A DNA stretch of 47,069 bases from Bacteroidetes bacterium HGW-Bacteroidetes-3 (GCA_002842505.1 PHDE01000006.1:1-47069), one strand, 5' to 3'; counted from the first letter of the stretch, positions 19,247 through 29,873 are shown. Notes: generated by a model from the sequence alone, not told the origin. Numbers and translations are program-made.

Positions 19247-20092
19247 TTAAAATTCCAATTCCAAAAATAAAGTGCTGGCTTCATTTGTTTCCGTCACAGC
19301 TTCGCCTTTTAAAATTTCATTACTTTGGTTGCGCAACATTAAATTGAGTTTCCAATAGCCCGTCATTGTTAATGAAAGTTTGCCATCATACAATTTTGTT
19401 ACTGCATTATAAACCAAATCCTGGTTGTTTGGAGAACTGTGATTTCCCATACTTGGCATACGCGGATCCAAATTTATTTTGAAATTTTCAACGACAGGAA
19501 AACTCATCATATTTTCCATTTTAAACAAGCCAATGGTGATGTCGTTAATTTTAACAGCAGGATTTTTCGGTTCAATAAGCGCTAAAACATATTTTACACC
19601 GTCAATACCCGTTACGGATGTAACCGTTTTTTTAGTTGAAGCTGGCACACCAATAAAATCAACTGCTTCATAAGCGATGCCGTTAATGGTATAATTAAAA
19701 GTTAAGTCCCATTTTTCCATTTGGTTCTCTGCCATTTGAAAAATTATAAATCCGTTGTAAACAGTTTGCATCCCGGAAACTTTTACAAGATCGGATTTTG
19801 GACAGGAATGTGCCATTTCAGTCATATGCATCATTGGTTTCCAGGTAATTGTTGCATTTTCAATAAATGCTTGGGTGCTTTTATCTTTTATTCTGATGGT
19901 TAGGTTGTTATAACCCTGAACCAATTTTCCTGTTTCTGTATAAATTTCAATGGTATGTTTCTCATTTGAAATCTCTTGGACTTTAAGTAAATCCTGAACT
20001 TCATCGATTGTGTCAATATCGTTATCGTCATCCGAACAAGAGACAAAAACGAGGGTAAAAATTGCCGGTAAAATATATTTTAAAAATTTCAT
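19247..20092 (-). CDS. Met/His-rich lipoprotein (possibly YtkA/FixH-like metal-binding)
   Basis: Lipobox VFVSC-SDDDND; WKPMMHMTEMAHSCPKSD and DPRMPSMGNHSSP segments. Start set to MKFLKYIL. Confidence 0.65.
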   Translation of the reverse strand: MKFLKYILPAIFTLVFVSCSDDDNDIDTIDEVQDLLKVQEISNEKHTIEIYTETGKLVQGYNNLTIRIKDKSTQAFIENATITWKPMMHMTEMAHSCPKSDLVKVSGMQTVYNGFIIFQMAENQMEKWDLTFNYTINGIAYEAVDFIGVPASTKKTVTSVTGIDGVKYVLALIEPKNPAVKINDITIGLFKMENMMSFPVVENFKINLDPRMPSMGNHSSPNNQDLVYNAVTKLYDGKLSLTMTGYWKLNLMLRNQSNEILKGEAVTETNEASTLFLELEF

Positions 20093-20364
20093 ATTTTTGA
20101 TTTTTATAATTTTGATACGCATAAATTATACATTATCAATGTGTTACTTTTATATATTATTGAAATAGCAGAAGTTGGCAACAGGAAATAATTTTATATA
20201 CCTGTAACTCCAGCATTAAAAATTGGCTATTTTCCATTGTGCAGCAAACACCATTTTATAAAAAATGTGTTTGATGAAGTATTAAGAATCAATTCATTGC
20301 AACACACAATAATTTATGTAATACCCTGATTTTAATTGTTAATATTGAAAAATAGCGAAAGGAA

Positions 20365-20742
20365 TTAAGCTTGCGGCGGTTTCAATAGAGAATTATAGAA
20401 ATCTTGTGAAGTGTATTTATTAACAAAAAATCTATGAATGTAATTCGCGTCGAAGTTTTTAATGTTGTATGAAAATTGATCTAATGGTGAAACTGGATAT
20501 TTCTCAAAATCAATTTGAGGAATGGTCGATTTATGTTCGTGATTGTTATGATTTGTTTTAGCAATTTGTTTTTCTAAATAACACTTTCCGTTACACTCCA
20601 AATAGGGTTTGTCCCTGTTTTCGCAAAGCACTTTGGCGATATAATCATAATTGGCATAATACTCCATTATTGGAACTAATGGACGAACCATAGCCAATAA
20701 ATAAAGCAGGTAAAAAAATATGCCTAAAAATTGATTTTTCAT
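20365..20742 (-). CDS. Conserved hypothetical Cys/His protein
   Basis: N-terminal TM; VLCENRDKPYLECNGKCYLEKQIAKTNHNNHEHK. Confidence 0.65.
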   Translation of the reverse strand: MKNQFLGIFFYLLYLLAMVRPLVPIMEYYANYDYIAKVLCENRDKPYLECNGKCYLEKQIAKTNHNNHEHKSTIPQIDFEKYPVSPLDQFSYNIKNFDANYIHRFFVNKYTSQDFYNSLLKPPQA

Positions 20743-20761
20743 AAATGTTTTAAATACAAGA

Positions 20762-20769
20762 CAAATGTA
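20762..20769 (-). promoter_or_regulatory. -7 promoter element (TACATTTG) of the putative metal-uptake operon
   Basis: Perfect TAnnTTTG, separated by exactly 22 bp from the dyad at 20792-20805. Confidence 0.65.
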
Positions 20770-20791
20770 TCTTTTATTTTTTATTCAGAAA

Positions 20792-20805
20792 GTGACAAAA
20801 GTCAC
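20792..20805. promoter_or_regulatory. CRP/FNR-like dyad GTGACAAAAGTCAC
   Basis: Inverted repeat GTGAC-N4-GTCAC (AGTGAC..GTCACT extends to 16 bp). Confidence 0.7.
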
Positions 20806-20806
20806 T

Positions 20807-21709
20807 TTAAGATGCTAAAAATGTACCCAACCCAAATAATATTGCAAACAAAAAAGTGCTTAATGCCAATTTTTTTAACTCAGGATCCAAAAGTATGGGT
20901 CTTTTATTACGATATACCACCAAAAAATGTTTGCCAATTGGAATATACGCCAGCATAAATAATAATTGATGCCAAGATTTGTAAAAAACATAAGCATAGA
21001 ATGCAGCAAACAAAAATGAAGCAATCAACAAATAATAATGGTAATATTTGGCAAACTCAACCCCTATTTTGACCACGATAGTATTTTTACCAGATTTTGC
21101 GTCGGAAACACTATCGCGCATATTGTTCAAGTTCAATACGCCAATGCTCAAAAACCCAATGGAACAGGCCGGCAAAAAAATGGTAACGTCCAATTGTTTT
21201 GTAAATAAATAATAACTGCCGCATACACTCAGCAATCCAAAAAACAGGAATACGAAGAAATCTCCAAATCCGCTATAACCATAAGCTCTTTTACCCATGG
21301 TGTATTTAAGGGCCGCAGCAATGCTGGTAATTCCTAATACAAAAAACACCGCTAAATTAATAAAATCGTCCTTGCCAAAAGCAATATAAATAAGTAAAAT
21401 GGCTATAATTAAGGTTAAAAAACTTGTTATTTTAATAGTTTTCAACAATTGATCAGGTGAAATTTCACCGCTTTGAATGGCGCGTTTAGGCCCAATTCTA
21501 TCTTCATTGTCAGTTCCTTTAACGCCATCGCCATAATCGTTTGCAAAATTGGAAATAATTTGAAATCCGATTGTGGTTAACAAAGCCAACCCACAAATTA
21601 ACCAATTGAAATAGCCGTGAGATGCCGCCAAAAAACTGCCAACAATTATTCCTGAAACAGACAAAGGCAGCGTTCTTAAACGAGCGGCTTTTACATAGAC
21701 TTTAAACAT
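20807..21709 (-). CDS. menA: 1,4-Dihydroxy-2-naphthoate prenyltransferase
   Basis: UbiA motif NFANDYGDGVKGTDNEDRIGPKRAIQSGEIS; NLNNMRDSVSDAKSGKNT. Confidence 0.9.
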   Translation of the reverse strand: MFKVYVKAARLRTLPLSVSGIIVGSFLAASHGYFNWLICGLALLTTIGFQIISNFANDYGDGVKGTDNEDRIGPKRAIQSGEISPDQLLKTIKITSFLTLIIAILLIYIAFGKDDFINLAVFFVLGITSIAAALKYTMGKRAYGYSGFGDFFVFLFFGLLSVCGSYYLFTKQLDVTIFLPACSIGFLSIGVLNLNNMRDSVSDAKSGKNTIVVKIGVEFAKYYHYYLLIASFLFAAFYAYVFYKSWHQLLFMLAYIPIGKHFLVVYRNKRPILLDPELKKLALSTFLFAILFGLGTFLAS

Positions 21710-21747
21710 AGTGCAATTTTTTCAATAGCAACTTTTTTTTGAAAAAT

Positions 21748-22527
21748 TTATAAATCTTCGGCATTGGCAATTAATTCGGCAATGTCCATAACGGCAACAT
21801 TGTGCTCTTGGTTTTTTGCTTTTATGCCGTCGGTCATCATCGTATTGCAAAACGGACAACCAGTGGCGATAATATTTGGTTTTGACTCTAATGCTTCTTC
21901 AGTGCGTTCCACATTAATTTCTTTGTTTCCTTTTTCAGCATCTTTAAACATTTGGGCGCCGCCGGCGCCGCAACAAAGTCCGTTGGTTTTACAACGCTTC
22001 ATTTCAACCAATTCCGCTTCCAATTTTTCAATCAACAAGCGTGGCGCTTCATAAACATCATTTGCCCTTCCCAAATAACAAGGATCGTGAAAAGTAATGC
22101 GCTTGCCTTTAAATTTTCCGCCTTCGATAGTGATTTTTCCTTCATCCAACAAAGATTTCAAAAATTCTGTATGGTGCAAAACTTCATATTTTCCCCCAAG
22201 TCCGGGATATTCATTTTTTAAGGTGTTGAAGCAATGTGGACAAGCAGTGACTATTTTTTTGATTTCATAGGCATTTAAAACCTCAATATTGGTCATCGCC
22301 TGCATTTGAAACAAAAATTCATTTCCGGCTCTTTTTGCTGGATCGCCAGTACAGCTTTCTTCAGTACCCAAAACAGCAAAATCAACATTTGCCTTGTTCA
22401 AAATTTTCACAAAAGCCTTCGTGATTTTTTTTGCCCTGTCGTCAAAACTTCCGGCGCATCCAACCCAAAACAACACATCTGGTTGCTTTCCTTGAGCCGT
22501 CATTTCAGCCATTGTAGGTACATTCAT
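21748..22527 (-). CDS. (Fe-S)-binding CCG-domain protein (LldE/HdrB-like)
   Basis: ACPHCFNTLKNEYP, CCGAGGAQMF, TGCPFCNTMM. Confidence 0.87.
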   Translation of the reverse strand: MNVPTMAEMTAQGKQPDVLFWVGCAGSFDDRAKKITKAFVKILNKANVDFAVLGTEESCTGDPAKRAGNEFLFQMQAMTNIEVLNAYEIKKIVTACPHCFNTLKNEYPGLGGKYEVLHHTEFLKSLLDEGKITIEGGKFKGKRITFHDPCYLGRANDVYEAPRLLIEKLEAELVEMKRCKTNGLCCGAGGAQMFKDAEKGNKEINVERTEEALESKPNIIATGCPFCNTMMTDGIKAKNQEHNVAVMDIAELIANAEDL

Positions 22528-22548
22528 AAGACTGCTTTTTAAATATTT

Positions 22549-22995
22549 TTATTCATGCTGACCATCGTCAAACACTTCAATTGTAACTTCTTTGTTGATT
22601 AAATCGGTAAATTTACCACGATAACGTGTTGCTTTCACCAAGTGATTGTCGATCCAATGGTAATTTCCGCCACGAGGTTTTCCCATAAGCATTCCATGAT
22701 ATTTGAATCCATGTTTTTTTAGCCATGCTTCAGTAATTTCACGATGTGCTTCCGTTCTTGAAGTAAAAAAGAAAATAATATGACCTTCATCATACCATTT
22801 ATTCAACGTTTTAATGGCATCTGGATAAGCTTCTGCAGTTACCATACGCTCAGGTTCTTCATTTGGAATATCTTCTCCGACCGTGCCGTCAATATCAATC
22901 AAATAATTTTTAACGCCTTTTGGCAATACCGGACTTATGTGCAATCCTTCTTCAACTTTTTCGTGTAATAATTTTTCAACATCTTCTTTTTTCAT
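22549..22995 (-). CDS. HAD-like phosphatase family protein
   Basis: YLIDIDGTVGEDIPNEEPERM (HAD motif I), FFTSRTEAHREITEAWLKKHG. Confidence 0.75.
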   Translation of the reverse strand: MKKEDVEKLLHEKVEEGLHISPVLPKGVKNYLIDIDGTVGEDIPNEEPERMVTAEAYPDAIKTLNKWYDEGHIIFFFTSRTEAHREITEAWLKKHGFKYHGMLMGKPRGGNYHWIDNHLVKATRYRGKFTDLINKEVTIEVFDDGQHE

Positions 22996-23036
22996 TGTAA
23001 ATGATATTTATGATTTTTATAGTTAATAGTTTCTAT

Positions 23037-24335
23037 TTATTCGTCTTTCCAATTTAATCTGTCCATTTGGTTGTATTGCCAAGGCGCACCGTTGTTTTCA
23101 ATATTTGTCATCATACTGTTCAATTCCTGTGGCGCAGCCGATTGTTCCATCACCAAATACCGGCGTAAATCAATAATAATTGAAAGCGGATCAATATTTA
23201 CCGGACAAGCTTCCACGCAAGCATTGCAACTTGTACAAGCCCAAATTTCTTCAGAAGAGATATAATCGTTTAACAATTGTTTTCCATCTTCCACAAACTT
23301 GCCGTTTTTGTCAATATTCGCACCAACCTCTTCCAACCGGTCCCGTGTTTTCATCATAATTGCACGTGGAGACAACTCTTTTCCGGTGATATTTGCAGGA
23401 CAAACAGCAGTGCATCTTCCGCACTCAGTACAAGTATAGGCATTCAATAACTGCACCCAATTTAAATCGGCCACGTCACTGGCCCCAAATTTTTCGGGCG
23501 GTGCGGCATTTTCATCAGGTGCTGCATAAGGATCGGCACTTGGATCCATCATCAATTTCACCTCATTGGTTACAGCTTCTAAATTGGTAAACTGACCTTT
23601 TGGCTTTAAATTTGCAAAATACGTATTTGGAAAAGCCAATAAAATATGTAAATGTTTAGAATAGTACAAGTAATTTAAGAATATTAAAATACCGGTAATG
23701 TGCAACCACCAAGCGGTTCTTTCAATAATTTTTACGGTGATAAAACTAGATTCTTGAAATAGTATGGCAATATATTGGCTGATTGGATTTCCAACATTTA
23801 AATTTTGAAAATGATTGTCGGTTGCATTCATTAAAAGGAACAACGACATTAAAATCATTTCAAAATATAAAATGTTCAAAGCATCATTTTTAGGCCAGCC
23901 TTTCATTTCTTTATTCCAAAATCGCGGAATTTGCAAAACCATTCTACGAATCCAAAATATGATTACCGAAACCAAAACAAGGGATGCCAATATTTCGAAA
24001 GATCCAATCAAAAAGCTATAAAAACCTCCTAAAACAGAAAAAACCCGATGCGTTCTAAAAAGTCCGTCGATAATGATTTCCAGCACTTCAATATTGATAA
24101 TGATAAAACCTGCGTAAACGATGATGTGTAAAATACCGGCGATTGGCCGTTTCACCATTTTAGATTGCCCAAAAGCAATTTTCAACATATTGTTAAAACG
24201 TTCTTTTGGCAAATCGGACCGGTCAATTTTTTTCCCGAGCTTTATGTTTCTGACAATCTTTTTGCTGTTTTTTACAAAAAACCCAATTCCAATAATTAAA
24301 AGAATTGCAAATGCTATGTTATCGATATAATTCAT
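23037..24335 (-). CDS. (Fe-S)-binding membrane oxidoreductase
   Basis: Multi-TM N-terminus and two ferredoxin clusters CTECGRCTAVCPAN and CTSCNACVEACPV. Confidence 0.87.
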   Translation of the reverse strand: MNYIDNIAFAILLIIGIGFFVKNSKKIVRNIKLGKKIDRSDLPKERFNNMLKIAFGQSKMVKRPIAGILHIIVYAGFIIINIEVLEIIIDGLFRTHRVFSVLGGFYSFLIGSFEILASLVLVSVIIFWIRRMVLQIPRFWNKEMKGWPKNDALNILYFEMILMSLFLLMNATDNHFQNLNVGNPISQYIAILFQESSFITVKIIERTAWWLHITGILIFLNYLYYSKHLHILLAFPNTYFANLKPKGQFTNLEAVTNEVKLMMDPSADPYAAPDENAAPPEKFGASDVADLNWVQLLNAYTCTECGRCTAVCPANITGKELSPRAIMMKTRDRLEEVGANIDKNGKFVEDGKQLLNDYISSEEIWACTSCNACVEACPVNIDPLSIIIDLRRYLVMEQSAAPQELNSMMTNIENNGAPWQYNQMDRLNWKDE

Positions 24336-24391
24336 ACATTTTGGTTTATTGTTGTTTTCAATATTTTAATATTTTGAATAACAGCACATTA

Positions 24392-25348
24392 CTATTCCTT
24401 CTTAGTTTCAGGCACGTAAGCTTTTTCTTTTTTTCCGAATAAAGAAAAGTGGACAAAACGTTTTGGATGCAATTTCATTTCACGCAGCAATTCATCCAAT
24501 TCTTTTGTGGCACTCGTGAGGTTATTGTACATCGCTTCATCTTTCAATAATTTTCCCAAAGTTCCTTCACCCGATTCTACGTTTGCTAAAATACTGTTTA
24601 AATTATTTACGGTAGTTTCCAAATTTTTGACGGTTGTGCCAAGATTTGAATTTGCCAAAGTATCTGAAAGTTTTGCAAAATTACTGGTCATTAATTCTGC
24701 GTTTGTTAAAGTATTCCCCAACTTTTCTTTATTGGTTGCCACCATTTCATTTACGGATTTGGAAATGGCATTGAAATTTAACATGGTGGCGTTTAACTGT
24801 GCAATGGTCGATTTTAAATCGGCTCTGGTTTTGGCATCCATAATTTCATTTAAGCCAACCAACACAGAATCTGCGCTTACAACGGCACTTTCAACTTTTT
24901 TGAAAAGTGGTTTTAGGTTTTCAGAAACTGACGTAATCACATCCGCTTCAGTTTCACCTTGCAAAAAATCTCCCGGTTTTGCAATTTCACCTTCAAACGA
25001 TGGCACAAGCGCCAATGATTTTCCGCCCATTAAACTGGTGCTGTATATTTTAGCAATGCTGTTTTTCGAAAATTCCAAATCGGTTTCAACACTAAATTCA
25101 ACAGTTAACCAACCACGTTTGGCGGCATCCTTGTTAAACTTTACAGCAATAATTTTACCTACTTCCACACCATTTAAACTAACAATGCTTGAGGTATTTA
25201 GTCCTTGTACATCCTTATATTCCGTAAAATATGTTTTTGAAGGAGCATCAAATAGATTAAGGCCTTTCAAATAATTGTATCCCCAAATAAATAAGGCAAT
25301 TATGGCTACGGCAACAATGCCTGTTTTTAACTCTCTGGTAATTTTCAA
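24392..25348 (-). CDS. MlaD/MCE family lipid transport protein
   Basis: N-terminal TM, GLNTSSIVSLNGVEVGKI MCE domain, long coiled-coil tail. Confidence 0.87.
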   Translation of the reverse strand: MKITRELKTGIVAVAIIALFIWGYNYLKGLNLFDAPSKTYFTEYKDVQGLNTSSIVSLNGVEVGKIIAVKFNKDAAKRGWLTVEFSVETDLEFSKNSIAKIYSTSLMGGKSLALVPSFEGEIAKPGDFLQGETEADVITSVSENLKPLFKKVESAVVSADSVLVGLNEIMDAKTRADLKSTIAQLNATMLNFNAISKSVNEMVATNKEKLGNTLTNAELMTSNFAKLSDTLANSNLGTTVKNLETTVNNLNSILANVESGEGTLGKLLKDEAMYNNLTSATKELDELLREMKLHPKRFVHFSLFGKKEKAYVPETKKE

Positions 25349-25410
25349 ATCAATTCAATTTAATTGGCACAATATTACTAATTATTTTTGGGAGTACTAA
25401 AAAAAACATG

Positions 25411-26532
25411 CTATGATTTTTTAAAAACGTCCTCAACCGAAATTCTTTTTCCATTTTCAAACGCCACAATAAAAGCCGATGCATAACCTTTAGATTTAGC
25501 CAATTGTTGTATTTTTTGTATTTCATTATAATCAGAAGTGCTGCCTAAATAATATTTATAGCTGCTTCCGACTTTAATCCGTTCAACATTGTCAAGTCCG
25601 TTAAAATTATATGATTTCGTTTCTATTTTATTTGAACCCGATGCAATTTGCACTTTAAATTCAATATTTGAAAAAATATTGGAAGTATTATCACTAGTGG
25701 TAGCCTTACTTTTTGAAGATGTCTCGGTTTCATTTTTAGCAACTTTGCTATTTGAAACGGTATTTAACGTTAACTGCTGGATATATTTTAAAATATCAGA
25801 CGAAATAGATACAGAGTATTTCTCTTGTCCGTTTTCAGAATTTAAATAAGAACCTTCTTCATTATTGGTTAAAAACCCTGTTTCTATTAATACGCTTGGC
25901 ATATAGGTTTGGTGCAATACCACAAAACCCGCCTGTTTTACGCCTCTGTCAATTCGGTTTAAATTGTTTGTGAGACCTTCCTGGATAATGCTTGCCAATT
26001 GAATGCTTTGGTCTAGATATTCTTCTTGCATAAGCGTTAAGCCAATGACGGAATTGGGGGAATTAGGGTCGAATCCCTTATATTTCATTTCATAATTATC
26101 TTCTAACAAAATAACGGAGTTTTCAGCTTTTGCGACTTCAAAATTTTGACGGTTGGCATGCAATCCCAACACCCAAGTTTCGGCACCTGATGCTTGCGAG
26201 CTGTGCGCGTTGCAATGAATGGAAACAAACAAATCGGCATCCGCCTTATTGGCAATTCTTCCGCGCTCCCATAAATCGACAAAAACATCTGTTTTTCGGG
26301 TATAAACAACTTTAATGTTATTTTCTTTTTCCAATATTTCCCCAACCTGCAAAACAATTTTTAGGGCAATATCTTTTTCTTTGGCGTGATTATAACCAAT
26401 TTTACCTGGATCCTTGCCACCATGACCGGCATCTAAAACTACAATGAATTCCTTTTTTTGAGCGAAAAGCGAATGGTTATTAAAAAGAAACGTCATAAAA
26501 AACACTAAAATTAATAGGTGTTTAATTGTCAT
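25411..26532 (-). CDS. N-acetylmuramoyl-L-alanine amidase
   Basis: IVVLDAGHGGKDPGKIGY, SIHCNAHSS, PSVLIETGFLTN. Start set to MTIKHLL. Confidence 0.9.
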   Translation of the reverse strand: MTIKHLLILVFFMTFLFNNHSLFAQKKEFIVVLDAGHGGKDPGKIGYNHAKEKDIALKIVLQVGEILEKENNIKVVYTRKTDVFVDLWERGRIANKADADLFVSIHCNAHSSQASGAETWVLGLHANRQNFEVAKAENSVILLEDNYEMKYKGFDPNSPNSVIGLTLMQEEYLDQSIQLASIIQEGLTNNLNRIDRGVKQAGFVVLHQTYMPSVLIETGFLTNNEEGSYLNSENGQEKYSVSISSDILKYIQQLTLNTVSNSKVAKNETETSSKSKATTSDNTSNIFSNIEFKVQIASGSNKIETKSYNFNGLDNVERIKVGSSYKYYLGSTSDYNEIQKIQQLAKSKGYASAFIVAFENGKRISVEDVFKKS

Positions 26533-26676
26533 TTTATTTTTATTTAAGAGTTGTGGGTTCATCAATAAATTTAGTTATTTTTGGCATCTGATATTTGTGT
26601 TTCAAATATTAAGCCATACATTTACAACCAATCAATAATGTGGTTGATTATTTAGGAAGCTAATGTAAAAAAACTT

Positions 26677-29400
26677 ATGCTATCAACCCAATTTAAAAGA
26701 CATTTTTATAAAAAATTCATTATTAAAACGCCCTGTAAAAATAGCTGTTTTTTATTTTTGCTGCTCATGATTTTTAGCATAGTCAATTTTACTGCTTACG
26801 CTCAAGAAATTAAGGAAAAATCTTCTGAAAATTTTAAGATTAAACTTAGCGACACCCTGAAAATTCCTCTAAAAGATTCATTGGTCATTAAAGCAATAGA
26901 TTCCTTGAAGAAAAAATCGAAAGATTCCATTGCTAAGCCTAAAGAATTTCTTGAAAGCATTATTATTCATACTGCCGATAGTTTAATTAGGCAAGATTTA
27001 AAAAACAAAAAAGTACTGTTGTACAAAAACGCGCATATAAATTACAATAATATCGATTTAACTGCCGGATTTATTGAAATAGACAACAACACCAACATTA
27101 TTACCGCCAAAGGAATTAAAGACAGCATTGGGAACTATTCCCAGCGTCCGGTTTTTAAACAAGGCTCTGAAGAATCTACCCAAGATACCATAAAATTTAA
27201 TTTCAAAACCGAAAAAGCCAAGATTTGGGGATTAAGAACTGAACAGCAAGGAATTATTATTAGAGGGGAAGTCAGCAAAAAGCACAATGATTCGGTCGTT
27301 TTTATAAAAAATATAAAACTTACCACCTCAGAAAAAGAGCACCCCGATTACTATATCGGTATTAAAAGAGCTAAATTTATTCAAAATAAAAAATTAGTGG
27401 CGGGGTCAAGTCAATTGGTTATTGCGGATGTGCCGACGCCAATTGTAATGCCTTTTGCTTATGTTCCTTTAACCAAAGGGCGAACTTCGGGGGTTTTAAT
27501 GCCAACTTGGGGTGAAAATAACAGGCAAGGTTATTTTTTACAAAATGGGGGTTATTATTTTGTGGTAAACGACAATTTCGATTTAGCATTATTGGGTGAT
27601 ATTTATACCAACGGAAGTTGGGGGATGAGAGCTGAGTCCGGTTATGCGAAGCGCTATCGATTTTCGGGAAATTTTAATTTTAAGTATGAAAACTTAATAA
27701 ATAGCTTAAAAGGTTTTGATGATTATTCAAAATCTACCAATTACAACATCCGCTGGAGCCATAGCCAAGACACAAAAGCAAGTCCGAATTCGAGATTTTC
27801 TGCATCTGTAAATTTGGGAAGCAGTAAATTTTTTAGGCAATCCCTAAATGAATATAACACAAACTCTTTTTTAAACAACAACTTAAGTTCTTCTGTTTCC
27901 TATTATAAAAAATTTGTGGGAACACCTTTAAATATGTCGTTATCGGTTACGCATTCCCAAAATACCAATACGGAAGAAATAGCGATGACACTTCCCTCAT
28001 TGCAAGTAAATATGGATAGAATTTATCCTTTTACCGGCAAAAATGGGGCAAAAACAAATGCCCTTCAAAAAACAGGGTTGAATTATTCGTTAAAAGCGGA
28101 CAACAGAATTAAAACTACTGACGCTTTTTTCTTCAAGAAAGAAATGTTTCAAAATGCCCAATCGGGGATTCAACATACAGCCTCTTTAAATACAAACATG
28201 AAAGCTCTAAAGTTTTTTACGCTTTCACCAAGCGCAAATTATAAGGAAGTTTGGTATTTTGACCGGCTTAACAAAACTTATGATGAGGTTAACAATAAAA
28301 TTGTCACAGATACAGTTAGCGGTTTTAATGCGTTCAGGGAATATTCGGGAGCCGTTTCTTTATCAACCACTTTTTACGGGATGTTTAAATTTAAAAAAGG
28401 AAATATTGAGGCAATACGCCACGTAGTTAGGCCGAGTGTTTCTTATAGTTACAGACCCGATTTTAGCAATTACGATGAAATAGTCCAGAAAAGTGCCGAT
28501 CCAACTGATTTTTTGGAATATTCGCCTTTTCAAAATGGCATTTATGGAAGCCCGGGAAGAGGAATTTCCAATAGTTTAAATTTTGCCTTAGACAATAATT
28601 TGGAAGCAAAAGTCAGAAAAAAGGATTCTACCGAAACTGAAGCAAAAAAAATAATTTTATTGAACAACTTAAATTTTAGCGCCAGTTATAATATTGCAGC
28701 CGATTCTTTAAAATGGAGTCCGGTTGGCGTAAACGCAGGGACAAAACTTTTTAAGGATCAATTAAGCCTAAATGTCAGGGCCACCCTAGATCCTTATGCC
28801 ATAGATGCGAACGGCAGGAAAATTAATACTTTTAACATCAATAACGGCGGCAGTTTATTTAGGCTTACCAATGCGGGCGTTACCATGAATTATTCTCTTT
28901 CTAGTAAAAAAGATGATAAAGGCAAGAAAACTGCGGCGGAAAAAACTGCGGAAGAAAACAATTCCGATGGTGTTTTTGGGGAAGATTTAAATGTAACCAA
29001 TCAGCAAACAGACAATAAAGCTTCTGACAAGAATAAAGTTAAAGAAACCAAACTGTACCAATCTGCGATACCTTGGACATTAAAATTGGCATATTCTTTA
29101 AATTACACAAATGCCAATAGAGAGCAAGAAATTTCCTCAAATTCAATTATGTTTCAGGGAGATATTGAATTGACGCCCAAATGGAATGTTGGCTTTAATT
29201 CGGGATATGATATAAAAAACAAGGGTTTTACCTATACGCAATTACGATTTTCCCGTGATTTGGACAGTTGGAAACTTAATTTTAACTGGGTTCCTTTTGG
29301 CGAAAGACAAACCTATTACTTTTTTATTGGCGTAAAATCGTCTATGTTAAGTGATTTAAAATATGATAAACGACAAGTTCCGGACAGAAGGTTATTTTAG
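26677..29400 (+). CDS. lptD: LptD-like LPS assembly outer membrane protein
   Basis: OstA-like N-terminus (VLLYKNAHINYNNIDLTAGFIEID), long beta-barrel, C-terminal KYDKRQVPDRRLF. Confidence 0.85.
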   Translation: MLSTQFKRHFYKKFIIKTPCKNSCFLFLLLMIFSIVNFTAYAQEIKEKSSENFKIKLSDTLKIPLKDSLVIKAIDSLKKKSKDSIAKPKEFLESIIIHTADSLIRQDLKNKKVLLYKNAHINYNNIDLTAGFIEIDNNTNIITAKGIKDSIGNYSQRPVFKQGSEESTQDTIKFNFKTEKAKIWGLRTEQQGIIIRGEVSKKHNDSVVFIKNIKLTTSEKEHPDYYIGIKRAKFIQNKKLVAGSSQLVIADVPTPIVMPFAYVPLTKGRTSGVLMPTWGENNRQGYFLQNGGYYFVVNDNFDLALLGDIYTNGSWGMRAESGYAKRYRFSGNFNFKYENLINSLKGFDDYSKSTNYNIRWSHSQDTKASPNSRFSASVNLGSSKFFRQSLNEYNTNSFLNNNLSSSVSYYKKFVGTPLNMSLSVTHSQNTNTEEIAMTLPSLQVNMDRIYPFTGKNGAKTNALQKTGLNYSLKADNRIKTTDAFFFKKEMFQNAQSGIQHTASLNTNMKALKFFTLSPSANYKEVWYFDRLNKTYDEVNNKIVTDTVSGFNAFREYSGAVSLSTTFYGMFKFKKGNIEAIRHVVRPSVSYSYRPDFSNYDEIVQKSADPTDFLEYSPFQNGIYGSPGRGISNSLNFALDNNLEAKVRKKDSTETEAKKIILLNNLNFSASYNIAADSLKWSPVGVNAGTKLFKDQLSLNVRATLDPYAIDANGRKINTFNINNGGSLFRLTNAGVTMNYSLSSKKDDKGKKTAAEKTAEENNSDGVFGEDLNVTNQQTDNKASDKNKVKETKLYQSAIPWTLKLAYSLNYTNANREQEISSNSIMFQGDIELTPKWNVGFNSGYDIKNKGFTYTQLRFSRDLDSWKLNFNWVPFGERQTYYFFIGVKSSMLSDLKYDKRQVPDRRLF

Positions 29401-29449
29401 TTTTAAGTAAAAAAACAACTGCGATTACTGACATTAATAATTTAATAAA

Positions 29450-29830
29450 ATGAAAAAAATAATTAACACCAAAAACGCACCGGCACCGGTTGGGCCTTAC
29501 AACCAAGCGGTTTTGGCAGGAAACACTTTATACACTTCGGGTCAAATTGCCATCAATCCCAAAACTGGGGAATTGGTTACAAACACCATTGAAGAAGAAA
29601 CCAAACAGGTGATGGAAAACTTGAAAATTGTTTTGGCAGAAGCTGAAATGAATTTTGAAAATGTGGCAAAAACCACCATATTTATCAAAAATATGAACGA
29701 TTTTTCAAAATTAAATGCTGTTTACGGCAAGTATTTTGAAGTCGGCAATGAGCCTGCCCGCGAAACTGTAGAAGTTGGAAACTTGCCTAAATTTGTAAAT
29801 GTTGAAATTTCAATGATTGCCGTTAAATAA
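29450..29830 (+). CDS. RidA family protein
   Basis: APAPVGPYNQAVLAGNTLYTSGQI...EPARETVEVGNLPKFVNVEISMIA. Confidence 0.94.
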   Translation: MKKIINTKNAPAPVGPYNQAVLAGNTLYTSGQIAINPKTGELVTNTIEEETKQVMENLKIVLAEAEMNFENVAKTTIFIKNMNDFSKLNAVYGKYFEVGNEPARETVEVGNLPKFVNVEISMIAVK

Positions 29831-29854
29831 AAATCACCACAAAAAAGTACTTAA

Positions 29855-29873
29855 AGTGCCTAAAGTTTGGAGT
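29855..29873. repeat. Left arm of a perfect 19-bp inverted repeat
   Basis: agtgcctaaagtttggagt; exact reverse complement at 30026-30044. Confidence 0.85.

Noticed and set aside
20246-20272. Imperfect hairpin aaacaccattttataaaaaatgtgttt between the Cys/His gene and the lipoprotein gene
   Set aside because: Bulged stem and no U-tract in either direction; not supported as a terminator or regulatory element.
24507-25274. 255-aa plus-strand ORF opposite mlaD
   Set aside because: It is fully antisense to a convincing MlaD/MCE gene and shows low-complexity mirror composition; treated as a shadow ORF.
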